A DNA stretch of 7,184 bases from CAYRLZ01 sp964425275 (GCA_964425275.1 CAYRLZ010000084.1:1-7184), one strand, 5' to 3'; counted from the first letter of the stretch, positions 1-6,386 are shown. Numbers and translations are program-made. Notes: generated from the letters alone by a model not told the origin.

Positions 1-440
1 ATTCTCCGACCTATCGCCAAAAATACGAGGAATTCTTAAAGATTGATTTCCCAAGAATCCCTCCACCAAAGGATTATAAATCATTTAAGAGATTGAGTAA
101 GATTGGTCAGGAACTGGTTGATTTACATCTCTTAAAACACCAGTCTTTACAAAAGACTAAGGTTGGCTTTCCGAAAAGCGGTTCCAATAAGGTTGAAAGA
201 GTTCATTATGACTTAGAAAAGAAAAGGGTTTTTATCAATAAAGAGCAGTTTTTTGTCGGAATAGAAAAAGAAGTCTATGAATATAAAATCGGCGCCTATC
301 AGGTATTGGAAAAATATCTAAAAGACCGAAAAGGCAGGAAACTTTCCTTAGAAGAAATCAACCACTACCTGAAAGTCACCAAGGCGATAGAATTGACAAT
401 AGATTTACAGGAAAAATTGGAGAAGATATGGCAGAAATAG
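1..440 (+). CDS. Type ISP restriction-modification enzyme, C-terminal part (partial)
   Basis: Open from the left edge (reading frame begins at base 3, no stop until TAG at 438-440), giving the last 145 residues of a longer protein. The visible part matches my knowledge of the C-terminal specificity region of Type ISP (LlaBIII-like) restriction-modification enzymes: an opening S-P-T-Y-R-x-K-Y-E-E-F-L-K and D-F-P-R-I-P block (codons at 3-62), an L-H-L-L stretch, an F-x-V-G-I segment, then the ending K-I-G-A-Y-Q-V-L-E-K-Y-L-K-D-R-x-G-R block and a helical tail. In the family this region recognises the DNA target; the helicase/nuclease and methyltransferase domains lie upstream, outside the window. 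A TTG at 93 could be called as a start but translation is continuous and conserved upstream of it, so this is a truncated view, not a short gene. It is a defence gene, separate from the operon that follows. Confidence 0.85.
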   Translation, partial: SPTYRQKYEEFLKIDFPRIPPPKDYKSFKRLSKIGQELVDLHLLKHQSLQKTKVGFPKSGSNKVERVHYDLEKKRVFINKEQFFVGIEKEVYEYKIGAYQVLEKYLKDRKGRKLSLEEINHYLKVTKAIELTIDLQEKLEKIWQK

Positions 441-496
441 GCAGGAATGAACCCTACCCCAATCGAGGAGGTCACAACAGTCAATATATTTTTGCT

Positions 497-529
497 GGTT
501 TTAGAAGGCTCTAAAATCTTTCTTTTCTT
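497..529 (+). terminator. Probable intrinsic terminator of the restriction-modification gene
   Basis: A 9-bp stem (497-505 with 510-518, one G-U pair; the core TTTTAGA/TCTAAAA is perfect) closes a 4-nt AGGC loop and is followed by a T-rich tract at 519-529. The stem is A/T-rich, so it is weaker than a classical GC-rich terminator. It lies 57 nt after the stop codon of the upstream gene and before the fabH promoter, the expected place. The opposite strand has no good U-tract after the hairpin, so it reads as a plus-strand terminator. Confidence 0.6.
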
Positions 530-567
530 AACGAAATATCTCTGCCAATAATCTTTCCGAAATTAAG

Positions 568-595
568 TTGACTTTTAGAAAAGATTTGTTATTAT
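568..595 (+). promoter_or_regulatory. Candidate sigma70-type promoter of the fabH-por operon
   Basis: TTGACT (568-573, five of six consensus bases) is followed by a 16-nt spacer and TATTAT (590-595, five of six). Transcription would be expected to start near 601-603, only about 3-5 nt before the fabH ATG at 606. No Shine-Dalgarno site is visible before that ATG, so the mRNA would be nearly leaderless. Start position is inferred from promoter geometry only. Confidence 0.6.
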
Positions 596-605
596 ATCAG
601 ACTAT

Positions 606-1586
606 ATGAAAAGGATAAAGATTGTCGGGACCGGTTCTTACCTACCGGAGAAGGTTTTAACTAACCTTGATTTGGAAAAGATGGTGGATACGACTGATGA
701 GTGGATTACGGAAAGAACCGGTATTAAGGAACGGCGGGTAGCCGAACCGAACCAAGCGACTTCTGATTTAGCCTGTGAGGCAGCAAAAAAGGCACTGGCG
801 GCAGCCGGAATCACTGCCCAAAAGATTGATACGATAATTGTCGGGACTTCCACACCCGATACAACTTATCCTTCAACGGCCTGCTGGTTGCAAAAGGCGC
901 TGGGGGTTAAAGGCTCAGCGGCATTTGATGTGAATGCCGGCTGTAGTGGATTTCTCTATGCTTTAGAGGTTGCTGCCAGCCTGATTGTTGTCGGAAGGGC
1001 AAAAAGGGTTTTGGTTATTGGTGCCGAGGTGATGTCCAAGGCGGTCAACTGGGAAGACCGGGCAACCTGTGTCTTATTTGGTGATGGCGCCGGCGCCTGT
1101 GTTGTTGTCCCAACTGATGGCGATTCCGGAATTCTTGGTTCTTATTGGGGAGCGGATGGTAATCTGGCTCCCTTGCTTTATCAACCGGCTGGTGGAACAA
1201 GGATGCCGGCCAGCGAAGAGACGGTTAAGAAGAAACTCCATTCCGTCCATATGGAGGGGAGAGAGGTCTTCAAGTATGCCGTAATTTGGATGGGAAGGGC
1301 CGCAGCCAAGGTCTTGGAAGAGACCGGAGTTTCAACCGAAGAGATTGACCTCTTCATACCCCATCAGGCAAATATGCGAATTATTGATGCGACCTTGGAG
1401 AGGTTGGGTTTCTCAAAAGAGAAGAGTTATTTGAATCTTTCTAAATGCGGTAATATGTCGGCGGCGACAATTCCGGTAGCAATTGACGAGGCAAAAAGAG
1501 AAGGTAAGATTAAAGATGGCACAAAGGTCCTGCTTGCCGCCTTTGGCACCGGTTTTACCTGGGCGGCGATTTTATTAAAGTGGTGA
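606..1586 (+). CDS. fabH: Beta-ketoacyl-ACP synthase III (FabH)
   Basis: Cytosolic enzyme that condenses an acyl-CoA primer (usually acetyl-CoA) with malonyl-ACP to give acetoacetyl-ACP, starting type II fatty acid synthesis. The 326 residues are the normal family length. The thiolase-fold catalytic triad is complete: Cys113 in D-V-N-A-G-C-S-G-F, His253 in I-P-H-Q-A-N and Asn283 in C-G-N-M-S-A-A. The F-G-D-G-A-G-A motif (158-164) and the C-terminal G-T-G-F-T-W-A are also typical. By my alignment, Tyr88 takes the place of E. coli Phe87, an aromatic residue that favours short primers. ATG 606 is the first start codon after an in-frame TAG at 576-578, so the start is firm, although no ribosome-binding site precedes it. 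It begins the run that continues into the por genes after 47 nt; no other fab gene is adjacent, which is unusual. Confidence 0.96.
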   Translation: MKRIKIVGTGSYLPEKVLTNLDLEKMVDTTDEWITERTGIKERRVAEPNQATSDLACEAAKKALAAAGITAQKIDTIIVGTSTPDTTYPSTACWLQKALGVKGSAAFDVNAGCSGFLYALEVAASLIVVGRAKRVLVIGAEVMSKAVNWEDRATCVLFGDGAGACVVVPTDGDSGILGSYWGADGNLAPLLYQPAGGTRMPASEETVKKKLHSVHMEGREVFKYAVIWMGRAAAKVLEETGVSTEEIDLFIPHQANMRIIDATLERLGFSKEKSYLNLSKCGNMSAATIPVAIDEAKREGKIKDGTKVLLAAFGTGFTWAAILLKW

Positions 1587-1633
1587 ATGAGTTTCCACCC
1601 CGGCTTTGCCGCCCCACTGTCTCGGTGTAAAAT

Positions 1634-2179
1634 ATGATTGAAATCAGATTTCATGGAAGAGGTGGACAAGGAGCGGTTGTCGCCTCAGAAATTTTAGCCA
1701 CCGCTCTATTCAAAGAAAAGAAATTCGTCCAGACATTTCCCGAATTTGGTGTGGAAAGACGAGGCGCCCCGGTTCAGGCATTTCTCCGTTATGCCGACAG
1801 CCCAATAAAGATAAGGTATAAGGTGTATAACCCTGACCATATCGTAATCTTTGATAAGGTCTTGATAAATCAGGTGCCGATATTTGAGGGGTTAAAAAAA
1901 GGCGGCTGGGTCTTAATCAACAGTAACGTCAAGCCTTCGGAGTATAATCTCCCTGATTATTCCGTGGCCACCGTTGATGCGACAGCCATTGCCATAAAAT
2001 ATAAATTAGGACCAAAGACCTCTCCGATTGTTAATACCGCAATGCTCGGGGCAATTTTGCGCATCCTACCGATTATTTCTATGGAAACCTTAGAAGAGAG
2101 TATAAGAGAATATATTGAAAAAAGGAGTGAGGATAATATCTTAGCCATGCGGGAGGCATATAATGGCACGAAATTTTAA
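1634..2179 (+). CDS. porG: 2-oxoacid (pyruvate):ferredoxin oxidoreductase, gamma subunit
   Basis: Small catalytic-domain subunit of the thiamine-diphosphate 2-oxoacid:ferredoxin oxidoreductase complex, which turns a 2-oxoacid and CoA into acyl-CoA, CO2 and reduced ferredoxin. The 181 residues are typical of the POR_N gamma family. Diagnostic motifs are G-R-G-G-Q-G (8-13) at the N terminus and [13 protein letters not shown] (35-47), followed by the N-P-D-H/I-F-D-K-V region near 67-76. In the family this subunit contributes to CoA handling. ATG 1634 is the first start after an in-frame TAA at 1628-1630; only a weak GGTG (1624-1627) could serve as ribosome-binding site. The 3' end overlaps the next gene by 17 nt, so the two are translated together. 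Substrate (pyruvate versus branched 2-oxoacid) cannot be settled from this subunit. Confidence 0.93.
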
Positions 2180-3845
2180 GGAGATGAAGGAGGCGGATTA
2201 TCCCATCTGCGCCATTTCCTTAGAGACAACCCTTTTGAATAAGACCGGAACCTGGCGCATCTTCCGGCCTCGCTATGAAAACAAACTTCCTCCCTGTCAG
2301 GATGCCTGTCCGGCGGGAGAAGATATCCAGAGGTACATCTATCTCGCAAGTAAAAGAGATTATGAAGAAGGTTATCGCACCATCTTAGAGAGAAATCCCT
2401 TCCCGGCAATTACCGGTCGGGTATGTTTCCATCCCTGTGAAGATGCCTGCAACCGAAAAGAATACGATGAACCAATTGGTATTCATAACATTGAACGATT
2501 CCTTGGCGACTACGGACTGAAAAATGTGGAAAAAAAAGAGAAAAGAAAGAAACCAGAAGAAAAAAGAAGGGTAGCGATAATCGGCTCTGGTCCGGCCGGA
2601 CTTGCCTGTGCCTATTATCTCTCCCGGGAAGGGATTGGTGTTGAAGTATTTGAGAAAGAGAGGCTACCGGGCGGGCTCTTGCGGACCGGTATTCCCGCCT
2701 ATCGCCTGCCTAAGAATATCTTGGATAAGGAGATTGAGAAATTAGAAAAAAACGGTGTCAAATTTATAACCAATACAACCTTCGGCAAGGACCTAACATT
2801 AGATGTTTTACTGGAGAAGTTTTCCGCGGTATTTTTGGCAATCGGTGCCCAGAAGGAGCGAGACTTAGAGATTCCGCAGGAGGAACAAAAGGGAGTTTTG
2901 GAGGGGATTGCTTTTTTGCGGTCAGTAAATTTAGGAAAGGGCGTTCACCTTGGGAAAAGGGTTTTAGTGATTGGTGGTGGTAATACCGCGGTTGACTGTG
3001 CCCGGGTTGCCAAAAGATTAGGCAGGATAACTACCCTCCTCTATCGTCGGACAAAACAGGAGATGCCAGCAAGTCCCGAAGAAGTGGCCGAAGCGGAAAA
3101 AGAAGGAGTGAAGATTGAGTTCTTAATTGCCCCGGTTAAAGTCCTTCTCACCCGCCAGAAGACGGTGAAGGGATTGGAATGCCTAAGGATGAAATTAGGT
3201 GCCCCGGATAGTTCGGGAAGGAGAAGACCAATTCCTATTAAGGGTTCAAATTTTACCATTCCCGCCGATACAATAATTAAGGCAATTGGTGAAGTGGTTG
3301 AATTGGAGTCAATTCCGGCGGAATTGGAGAAGACCGAATGGGGAATTAAGACGGACATCTGGGGAAACACAAACAAGAAAAACATCTTGGCCGGCGGCGA
3401 CTGCGTCACCGGACCAAGAACCGTAGTCGCCGCAATTGCCGCGGGCAGAAGAACCGCCGAAAAGATTCGGTTTGATTTGGGGATGAAAGAAAAATTGAGC
3501 GACGAAGATAAAAGAGAACCCGTCAGATTTGCTCAACTCAATACCTTCTATTTTGAAAAGCAACCTCAGGTTAAGATGCCACAGATTGAAAAAAGGGGAA
3601 GAGAGACCTTTAAGGAGATAAATCTTGGTTATAAGGAAGAAGAATTATTAACCGAGGCCGGACGTTGTTTCTCCTGTGGGGTCTGTAATCGTTGTGATAA
3701 CTGCTATGTCTTCTGCCCCGACCTTTCCGTTAAAAAGTTAGAGGACGGATATGAGTTTGACTATGATTACTGCAAGGGATGCGGGATTTGTGCCGCGGAG
3801 TGCCCAAGGTCGGCCATCACAATGTATCCGGAGGGGGAGATATGA
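2163..3845 (+). CDS. GltD/NfnL-like NAD(P)H-FAD oxidoreductase fused to PorD-type 2x[4Fe-4S] ferredoxin domain (delta subunit)
   Basis: A 560-residue fusion in the delta-subunit position of the por cluster. Residues ~40-120 form the Fe-S helical domain seen before glutamate synthase small-subunit flavoproteins, with Cys45, 49, 88, 92 and 96 (C-Q-D-A-C-P and G-R-V-C-F-H-P-C-E-D-A-C). Residues ~135-435 are the flavoprotein: FAD motif G-S-G-P-A-G-L (141-147), NAD(P)H motif G-G-G-N-T-A (271-276) followed by L-Y-R-R-T-K-Q-E-M-P-A, and a second FAD motif A-G-G-D-C-V-T-G (410-417). Residues ~500-557 carry eight Cys in two ferredoxin sets (508, 511, 514, 518; 537, 540, 543, 547), plus Cys502 and Cys505. 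The likely role is to pass electrons between the oxidoreductase and NAD(P)H. GGGAGG at 2151-2156, six nt before ATG 2163, supports the start. The stop overlaps the next start as ATGA. It is not gltD proper: no glutamate synthase large subunit is present. Confidence 0.9.
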   Translation: MARNFKEMKEADYPICAISLETTLLNKTGTWRIFRPRYENKLPPCQDACPAGEDIQRYIYLASKRDYEEGYRTILERNPFPAITGRVCFHPCEDACNRKEYDEPIGIHNIERFLGDYGLKNVEKKEKRKKPEEKRRVAIIGSGPAGLACAYYLSREGIGVEVFEKERLPGGLLRTGIPAYRLPKNILDKEIEKLEKNGVKFITNTTFGKDLTLDVLLEKFSAVFLAIGAQKERDLEIPQEEQKGVLEGIAFLRSVNLGKGVHLGKRVLVIGGGNTAVDCARVAKRLGRITTLLYRRTKQEMPASPEEVAEAEKEGVKIEFLIAPVKVLLTRQKTVKGLECLRMKLGAPDSSGRRRPIPIKGSNFTIPADTIIKAIGEVVELESIPAELEKTEWGIKTDIWGNTNKKNILAGGDCVTGPRTVVAAIAAGRRTAEKIRFDLGMKEKLSDEDKREPVRFAQLNTFYFEKQPQVKMPQIEKRGRETFKEINLGYKEEELLTEAGRCFSCGVCNRCDNCYVFCPDLSVKKLEDGYEFDYDYCKGCGICAAECPRSAITMYPEGEI

Positions 3846-5020
3846 AATTAGAGACGATTACCGGGACTAAGAAGGTCGTTACCGGAAATCATGCGGTCTC
3901 TTATGGTGTGCTCCTATCCCGGGCTCAGGTAATTGCTGCTTATCCCATCACTCCGCAGACTCAGATTGTGGAATTACTTTCTGAATTCTGTGCCACTGGT
4001 CTTTTAAAAGCAAAATTTATTAAGGTGGAATCAGAGCACTCGGCGATGTCGGCTTGCGTTGGCGCAGCAATCAGCGGGGTTCGCGCCTTTACCGCTACTT
4101 CGGCCCATGGTCTTGCCCTAATGCATGAGATGCTCCACTGGGCAGTAGGTGCCCGATTACCAATCGTGGTGGCGAATGTTAATCGGGCAATGGGTCCGGG
4201 TTGGTCGGTATGGACGGACCAGAACGATTCCCTTTCTCAGAGAGATGTTGGTATGATTCAATTATACTGCGAAAGCAACCAAGAGGTCTTAGATACAGTA
4301 ATTCAGGCATTCAAGATTGGAGAAAAGGTCTTGCTACCAGTGATGGTCATTTTAGATGCCTTCGTCTTATCTCATACCTCTGAGCCAGTTGATATACCAT
4401 CACAAGAAATGGTTGACAATTTTTTGCCGCCTTATAAACCACAACATTACCTCAATATTGAACATCCGGCTTCTTATGGTGGATTGACTAATCCTGACCA
4501 TTATTTTGAAATCCGAATCAAGATTGAGATGGCACACCGCGCGGCATTAAAGGTAGCCGAAGAAGTAGATAAGGAGTTCCAGGAGAAATTTGGTCGCGGT
4601 TATGGTTTGGTGGAACCGGTTAATTGCGATGACGCCAAGGTGATAATCGTTACTTCAGGAACAATAACCGGGACCGCCCGAGAGGTTATTGATAAAGAGC
4701 GGAGGAAGGGAAGGAAAGTTGGATTATTAAAAATAAGGTTATTCCGACCCACCCCGCGGGAAAGAATCAGAGAAATTCTGACGAGGGCGGAAAAGATAGC
4801 GGTTATTGACCGGAATATATCATTTGGCCATTCTGGGATATTTGCCCAGGAGATAAAGTCAATTCTCTATAATGAGCCCCGCCGACCACCAATTTTTAAC
4901 TTTATAATTGGACTCGGTGGCCGAGATGTGCGACCAGAAGATATTGAAGAGATAATTGATTATGTCTTCAAAAAAGACCAGCCGACCGAGGATTTTACTT
5001 TGAGAGGGGTGAGACTATGA
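3842..5020 (+). CDS. porA: 2-oxoacid (pyruvate):ferredoxin oxidoreductase, alpha subunit
   Basis: 392-residue alpha subunit, the usual length. Residues ~1-230 are the thiamine-pyrimidine-binding domain: A-Y-P-I-T-P-Q-T (33-40) near the substrate pocket, V-E-S-E-H-S-A-M (62-69) with the glutamate expected to activate thiamine diphosphate, and the G-P-G-W-S-V-W-T-D-Q-N-D loop (118-129). Residues ~262-375 are the transketolase-C-like domain II, with V-T-S-G-T (270-274) and I-D-R-N-I-S-F-G (322-329). The Y-P-I-T-P-Q-T sequence is what I expect of pyruvate enzymes, so pyruvate is the favoured substrate, but a branched-chain 2-oxoacid enzyme is not excluded. I chose ATG 3842 because it overlaps the previous stop as ATGA and follows a G-rich ribosome-binding site (GGAGGGGGAG, about 3830-3839); a longer frame from 3779 would run through the upstream ferredoxin codons. 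The gene overlaps porB by 4 nt. Confidence 0.94.
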   Translation: MKLETITGTKKVVTGNHAVSYGVLLSRAQVIAAYPITPQTQIVELLSEFCATGLLKAKFIKVESEHSAMSACVGAAISGVRAFTATSAHGLALMHEMLHWAVGARLPIVVANVNRAMGPGWSVWTDQNDSLSQRDVGMIQLYCESNQEVLDTVIQAFKIGEKVLLPVMVILDAFVLSHTSEPVDIPSQEMVDNFLPPYKPQHYLNIEHPASYGGLTNPDHYFEIRIKIEMAHRAALKVAEEVDKEFQEKFGRGYGLVEPVNCDDAKVIIVTSGTITGTAREVIDKERRKGRKVGLLKIRLFRPTPRERIREILTRAEKIAVIDRNISFGHSGIFAQEIKSILYNEPRRPPIFNFIIGLGGRDVRPEDIEEIIDYVFKKDQPTEDFTLRGVRL

Positions 5021-5967
5021 GGCAGAAATTGAAAAGAAAAAGGCAAGAGTTAATCAATAAGGATTTTTCTCCCAAAAGATGGCAGGAGGCAAACCAGATT
5101 GAAGAACTGATGAACCCCGGTCATTTTGCCTGCCCGGGTTGCGGCGGTGCCTTAGCAATGCGCTATGCCTTGAAGGCCCTGGGGAAAAATACAATAGTTG
5201 TCATCCCAGCTTGCTGCTGGTCAATAATTGATGGACCTTTCCCTCTACACTGCCTAAAGGTGCCGCTCTATCACACGGCCTTTGAGACCGCGGCCATTAT
5301 GGCATCAGGTATTAAAGCCGGATTGGAGATTCAAGGGAAAGGCGATATTTCCGTTTTAGCCTTTGCCGGAGATGGCGGGACCGCGGATATTGGCATCCAA
5401 GCCCTTTCTGGTGCCTGCGAGCGGAACGATGATATAATTTATGCCTGCTATGATAATGAGGCGTATATGAATACCGGAATCCAACGTTCTTCGGCCACCC
5501 CGCTCTTTGCCTGGACGACAACAACACCCGAAGGAACGCCAAAGGGAGAACCGAAAAAAAATATGGTGGAGATAGTTGCCGCCCATCGGATTCCTTATAC
5601 CGCAACCTGTTCGGTTGGTTTTCCCGAAGATATGATTGCCAAATTTAAGAAGGCAAAGGAGATTCGGGGATTAAAATATATCCATATCTATGCCCCTTGC
5701 CCAACCGGCTGGCGGATGGCACCCGACTTAATGATTAAAGTTGCTTGCCTGGCCGTTGAGACCTGTCTCTTTCCCCTTTATGAGATAGAAGAGGGGATAA
5801 GATATAAGATAAACTATTTTCCGAAAGAAAAATTACCAGTCAGGGATTATATTAGAATTCAGGGTCGTTTTTCTCACCTAAGAGAGAGGGAAATTGAATT
5901 AATTCAGAAGAAGGTAGATTTTGAGTGGGATTTATTAAAGAAGCGTGCTGGCTTATCGGGCGGTTAG
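5017..5967 (+). CDS. porB: 2-oxoacid (pyruvate):ferredoxin oxidoreductase, beta subunit
   Basis: 316-residue beta subunit, which binds the diphosphate half of thiamine diphosphate and one [4Fe-4S] cluster. The cluster ligands are probably C-P-G-C-G (Cys39, Cys42), one of the Cys66/Cys67 pair, and Cys228 in A-P-C-P-T-G-W. The thiamine-diphosphate/Mg motif is G-D-G-G-T-A-D-I-G (118-126) through D-N-E-A-Y-M-N-T-G (146-154). S-A-T-P (159-162) is also typical of POR beta subunits. Translation is coupled to porA by the ATGA overlap at 5017-5020, preceded by GAGAGGGG (5001-5008). The last three codons and the TAG stop lie inside the first ten nucleotides of the tRNA-Val gene (5958-5967), a same-strand overlap. 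The roughly 35 residues before the first Cys are Lys/Arg-rich and look like a modest N-terminal arm. Confidence 0.95.
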   Translation: MRQKLKRKRQELINKDFSPKRWQEANQIEELMNPGHFACPGCGGALAMRYALKALGKNTIVVIPACCWSIIDGPFPLHCLKVPLYHTAFETAAIMASGIKAGLEIQGKGDISVLAFAGDGGTADIGIQALSGACERNDDIIYACYDNEAYMNTGIQRSSATPLFAWTTTTPEGTPKGEPKKNMVEIVAAHRIPYTATCSVGFPEDMIAKFKKAKEIRGLKYIHIYAPCPTGWRMAPDLMIKVACLAVETCLFPLYEIEEGIRYKINYFPKEKLPVRDYIRIQGRFSHLREREIELIQKKVDFEWDLLKKRAGLSGG

Positions 5968-6031
5968 CTCAAACGGTTAGAGCGTCGGTCTCACATACCG
6001 AAGGTTAGAGGTTCAATTCCTCTACCGCCCA
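5958..6031 (+). tRNA. tRNA-Val (anticodon CAC)
   Basis: A complete cloverleaf can be folded by eye: acceptor GGGCGGT (5958-5964) with ACCGCCC (6024-6030), D stem GCTC/GAGC (5967-5970, 5980-5983) with GG in the loop, anticodon stem TCGGT/ACCGA (5985-5989, 5997-6001), loop CTCACAT with anticodon CAC at 5992-5994, a 5-nt variable loop, and T stem AGAGG/CCTCT around TTCAATT. All stems pair perfectly. A14, A15-T48, G18-G19, T33 and the T-loop consensus are in place. The discriminator is A6031, and no CCA is encoded, so it must be added after transcription. CAC reads GUG valine codons. Its first ten bases are the end of porB; bases 8-10 (TAG) are the porB stop. It is probably co-transcribed with the por genes and followed by a short T-run (6033-6037). 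Confidence 0.96.
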
Positions 6032-6039
6032 ATTTTTGA

Positions 6040-6062
6040 TTCTGAGCCTCGGAACTTCAGAA
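6040..6062. terminator. Possible weak bidirectional terminator hairpin between tRNA-Val and rplU
   Basis: TTCTGA (6040-6045) pairs with TCAGAA (6057-6062), with a further G-U pair inside, closing a loop of about nine nt. It sits in the 33-nt gap between two convergent units, where a shared terminator is expected. There is no strong U-tract after the hairpin on either strand, and an alternative small stem AACTT/AAGTT (6053-6065) competes with it, so this is only a candidate. Confidence 0.3.
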
Positions 6063-6064
6063 GT

Positions 6065-6385
6065 TTAAAAGGGAGGTAGGTTAATCTTAGTTATCTCAAT
6101 TTGGGTGAGAAGGTCGCGATGTCCTTTTTTACGACGGTAATTCTCTCGTCGCCGAAACTTAAAAATCCTTACCTTTTCCCCCTTAAAATGAGATAGAACC
6201 CTTGCCTCAATTGAGGCCTCCTTAATTACTGGATTACCGATAATTGACTTCTCTGGTGTCTTGATAAATAACACTTCATCAAATTTAACCGTCTCCCCTT
6301 CGGGAATAAGTGAATGAGGGATAATAATCTTATCCCCCTCTTTCACTAAATATTGGAAGCCTTTTATTTTAGCAATCGCAAACAT
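6065..6385 (-). CDS. rplU: 50S ribosomal protein L21
   Basis: 106-residue bacterial L21, which binds 23S rRNA in the large ribosomal subunit; usual length is about 100-105. Recognisable parts are the N-terminal M-F-A-I-A-K-I-x-G-F-Q-Y-L-V-x-E-G-D (1-18), the F-D-E-V-L-F segment (35-40) and the very conserved basic C-terminal K-F-x-R-R-x-N-Y-R-R-K-K-G-H-R (76-90). The frame could be extended 24 codons upstream to 6457, but I chose the ATG at 6383-6385: it begins at the family N terminus, and AAGGAG (minus-strand complement of 6394-6399) lies about eight nt before it. The longer version would run back through secG. Only one nt separates the secG stop from this ATG, so translation is probably coupled. 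The usual partner rpmA (L27) is absent downstream, where the tRNA-Val gene converges instead. Confidence 0.96.
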   Translation of the reverse strand: MFAIAKIKGFQYLVKEGDKIIIPHSLIPEGETVKFDEVLFIKTPEKSIIGNPVIKEASIEARVLSHFKGEKVRIFKFRRRENYRRKKGHRDLLTQIEITKINLPPF

Positions 6386-6386
6386 A

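Noticed and set aside
428..514. A 28-codon frame (ATG 428 to TAA 512-514) with GGAG five nt upstream, whose start resembles the G-R-N-E-P opening of SEC-C metal-binding motifs
   Set aside because: The Cys/His ligands of a SEC-C motif are absent, it overlaps the end of the restriction-modification gene and runs into the terminator hairpin, and the match is only about five residues. Chance or a decayed fragment; not called as a gene.
529..539. 11-nt match TAACGAAATAT shared by the fabH upstream region and the secG promoter region (6678-6688)
   Set aside because: Several 11-mers are expected to repeat by chance in a 7-kb A/T-biased window, and the two copies lie at different places relative to their promoters.
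1606..1633. TTGCCG-16-TAAAAT, a promoter-like pair directly before porG
   Set aside because: The -10 box touches the ATG, so transcription would begin inside the coding sequence and lose the start codon and the essential G-R-G-G-Q-G N terminus.
638..3563. Several minus-strand open frames of 70-122 codons opposite fabH and the por genes
   Set aside because: They are shadows of strongly conserved plus-strand genes and show no recognisable motifs or ribosome-binding sites.
3779..3841. In-frame extension of porA to an upstream alternative start at 3779
   Set aside because: It would run through the second ferredoxin Cys set of the upstream gene in another frame, while ATG 3842 has a good ribosome-binding site, an ATGA overlap and the family N terminus.
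5894..5920. TTGAAT-15-TAGATT inside porB as a private promoter for tRNA-Val
   Set aside because: Short spacer and weak -10 in A/T-rich coding sequence; not convincing by eye, though a tRNA promoter inside porB cannot be excluded and would matter for the overlap finding.
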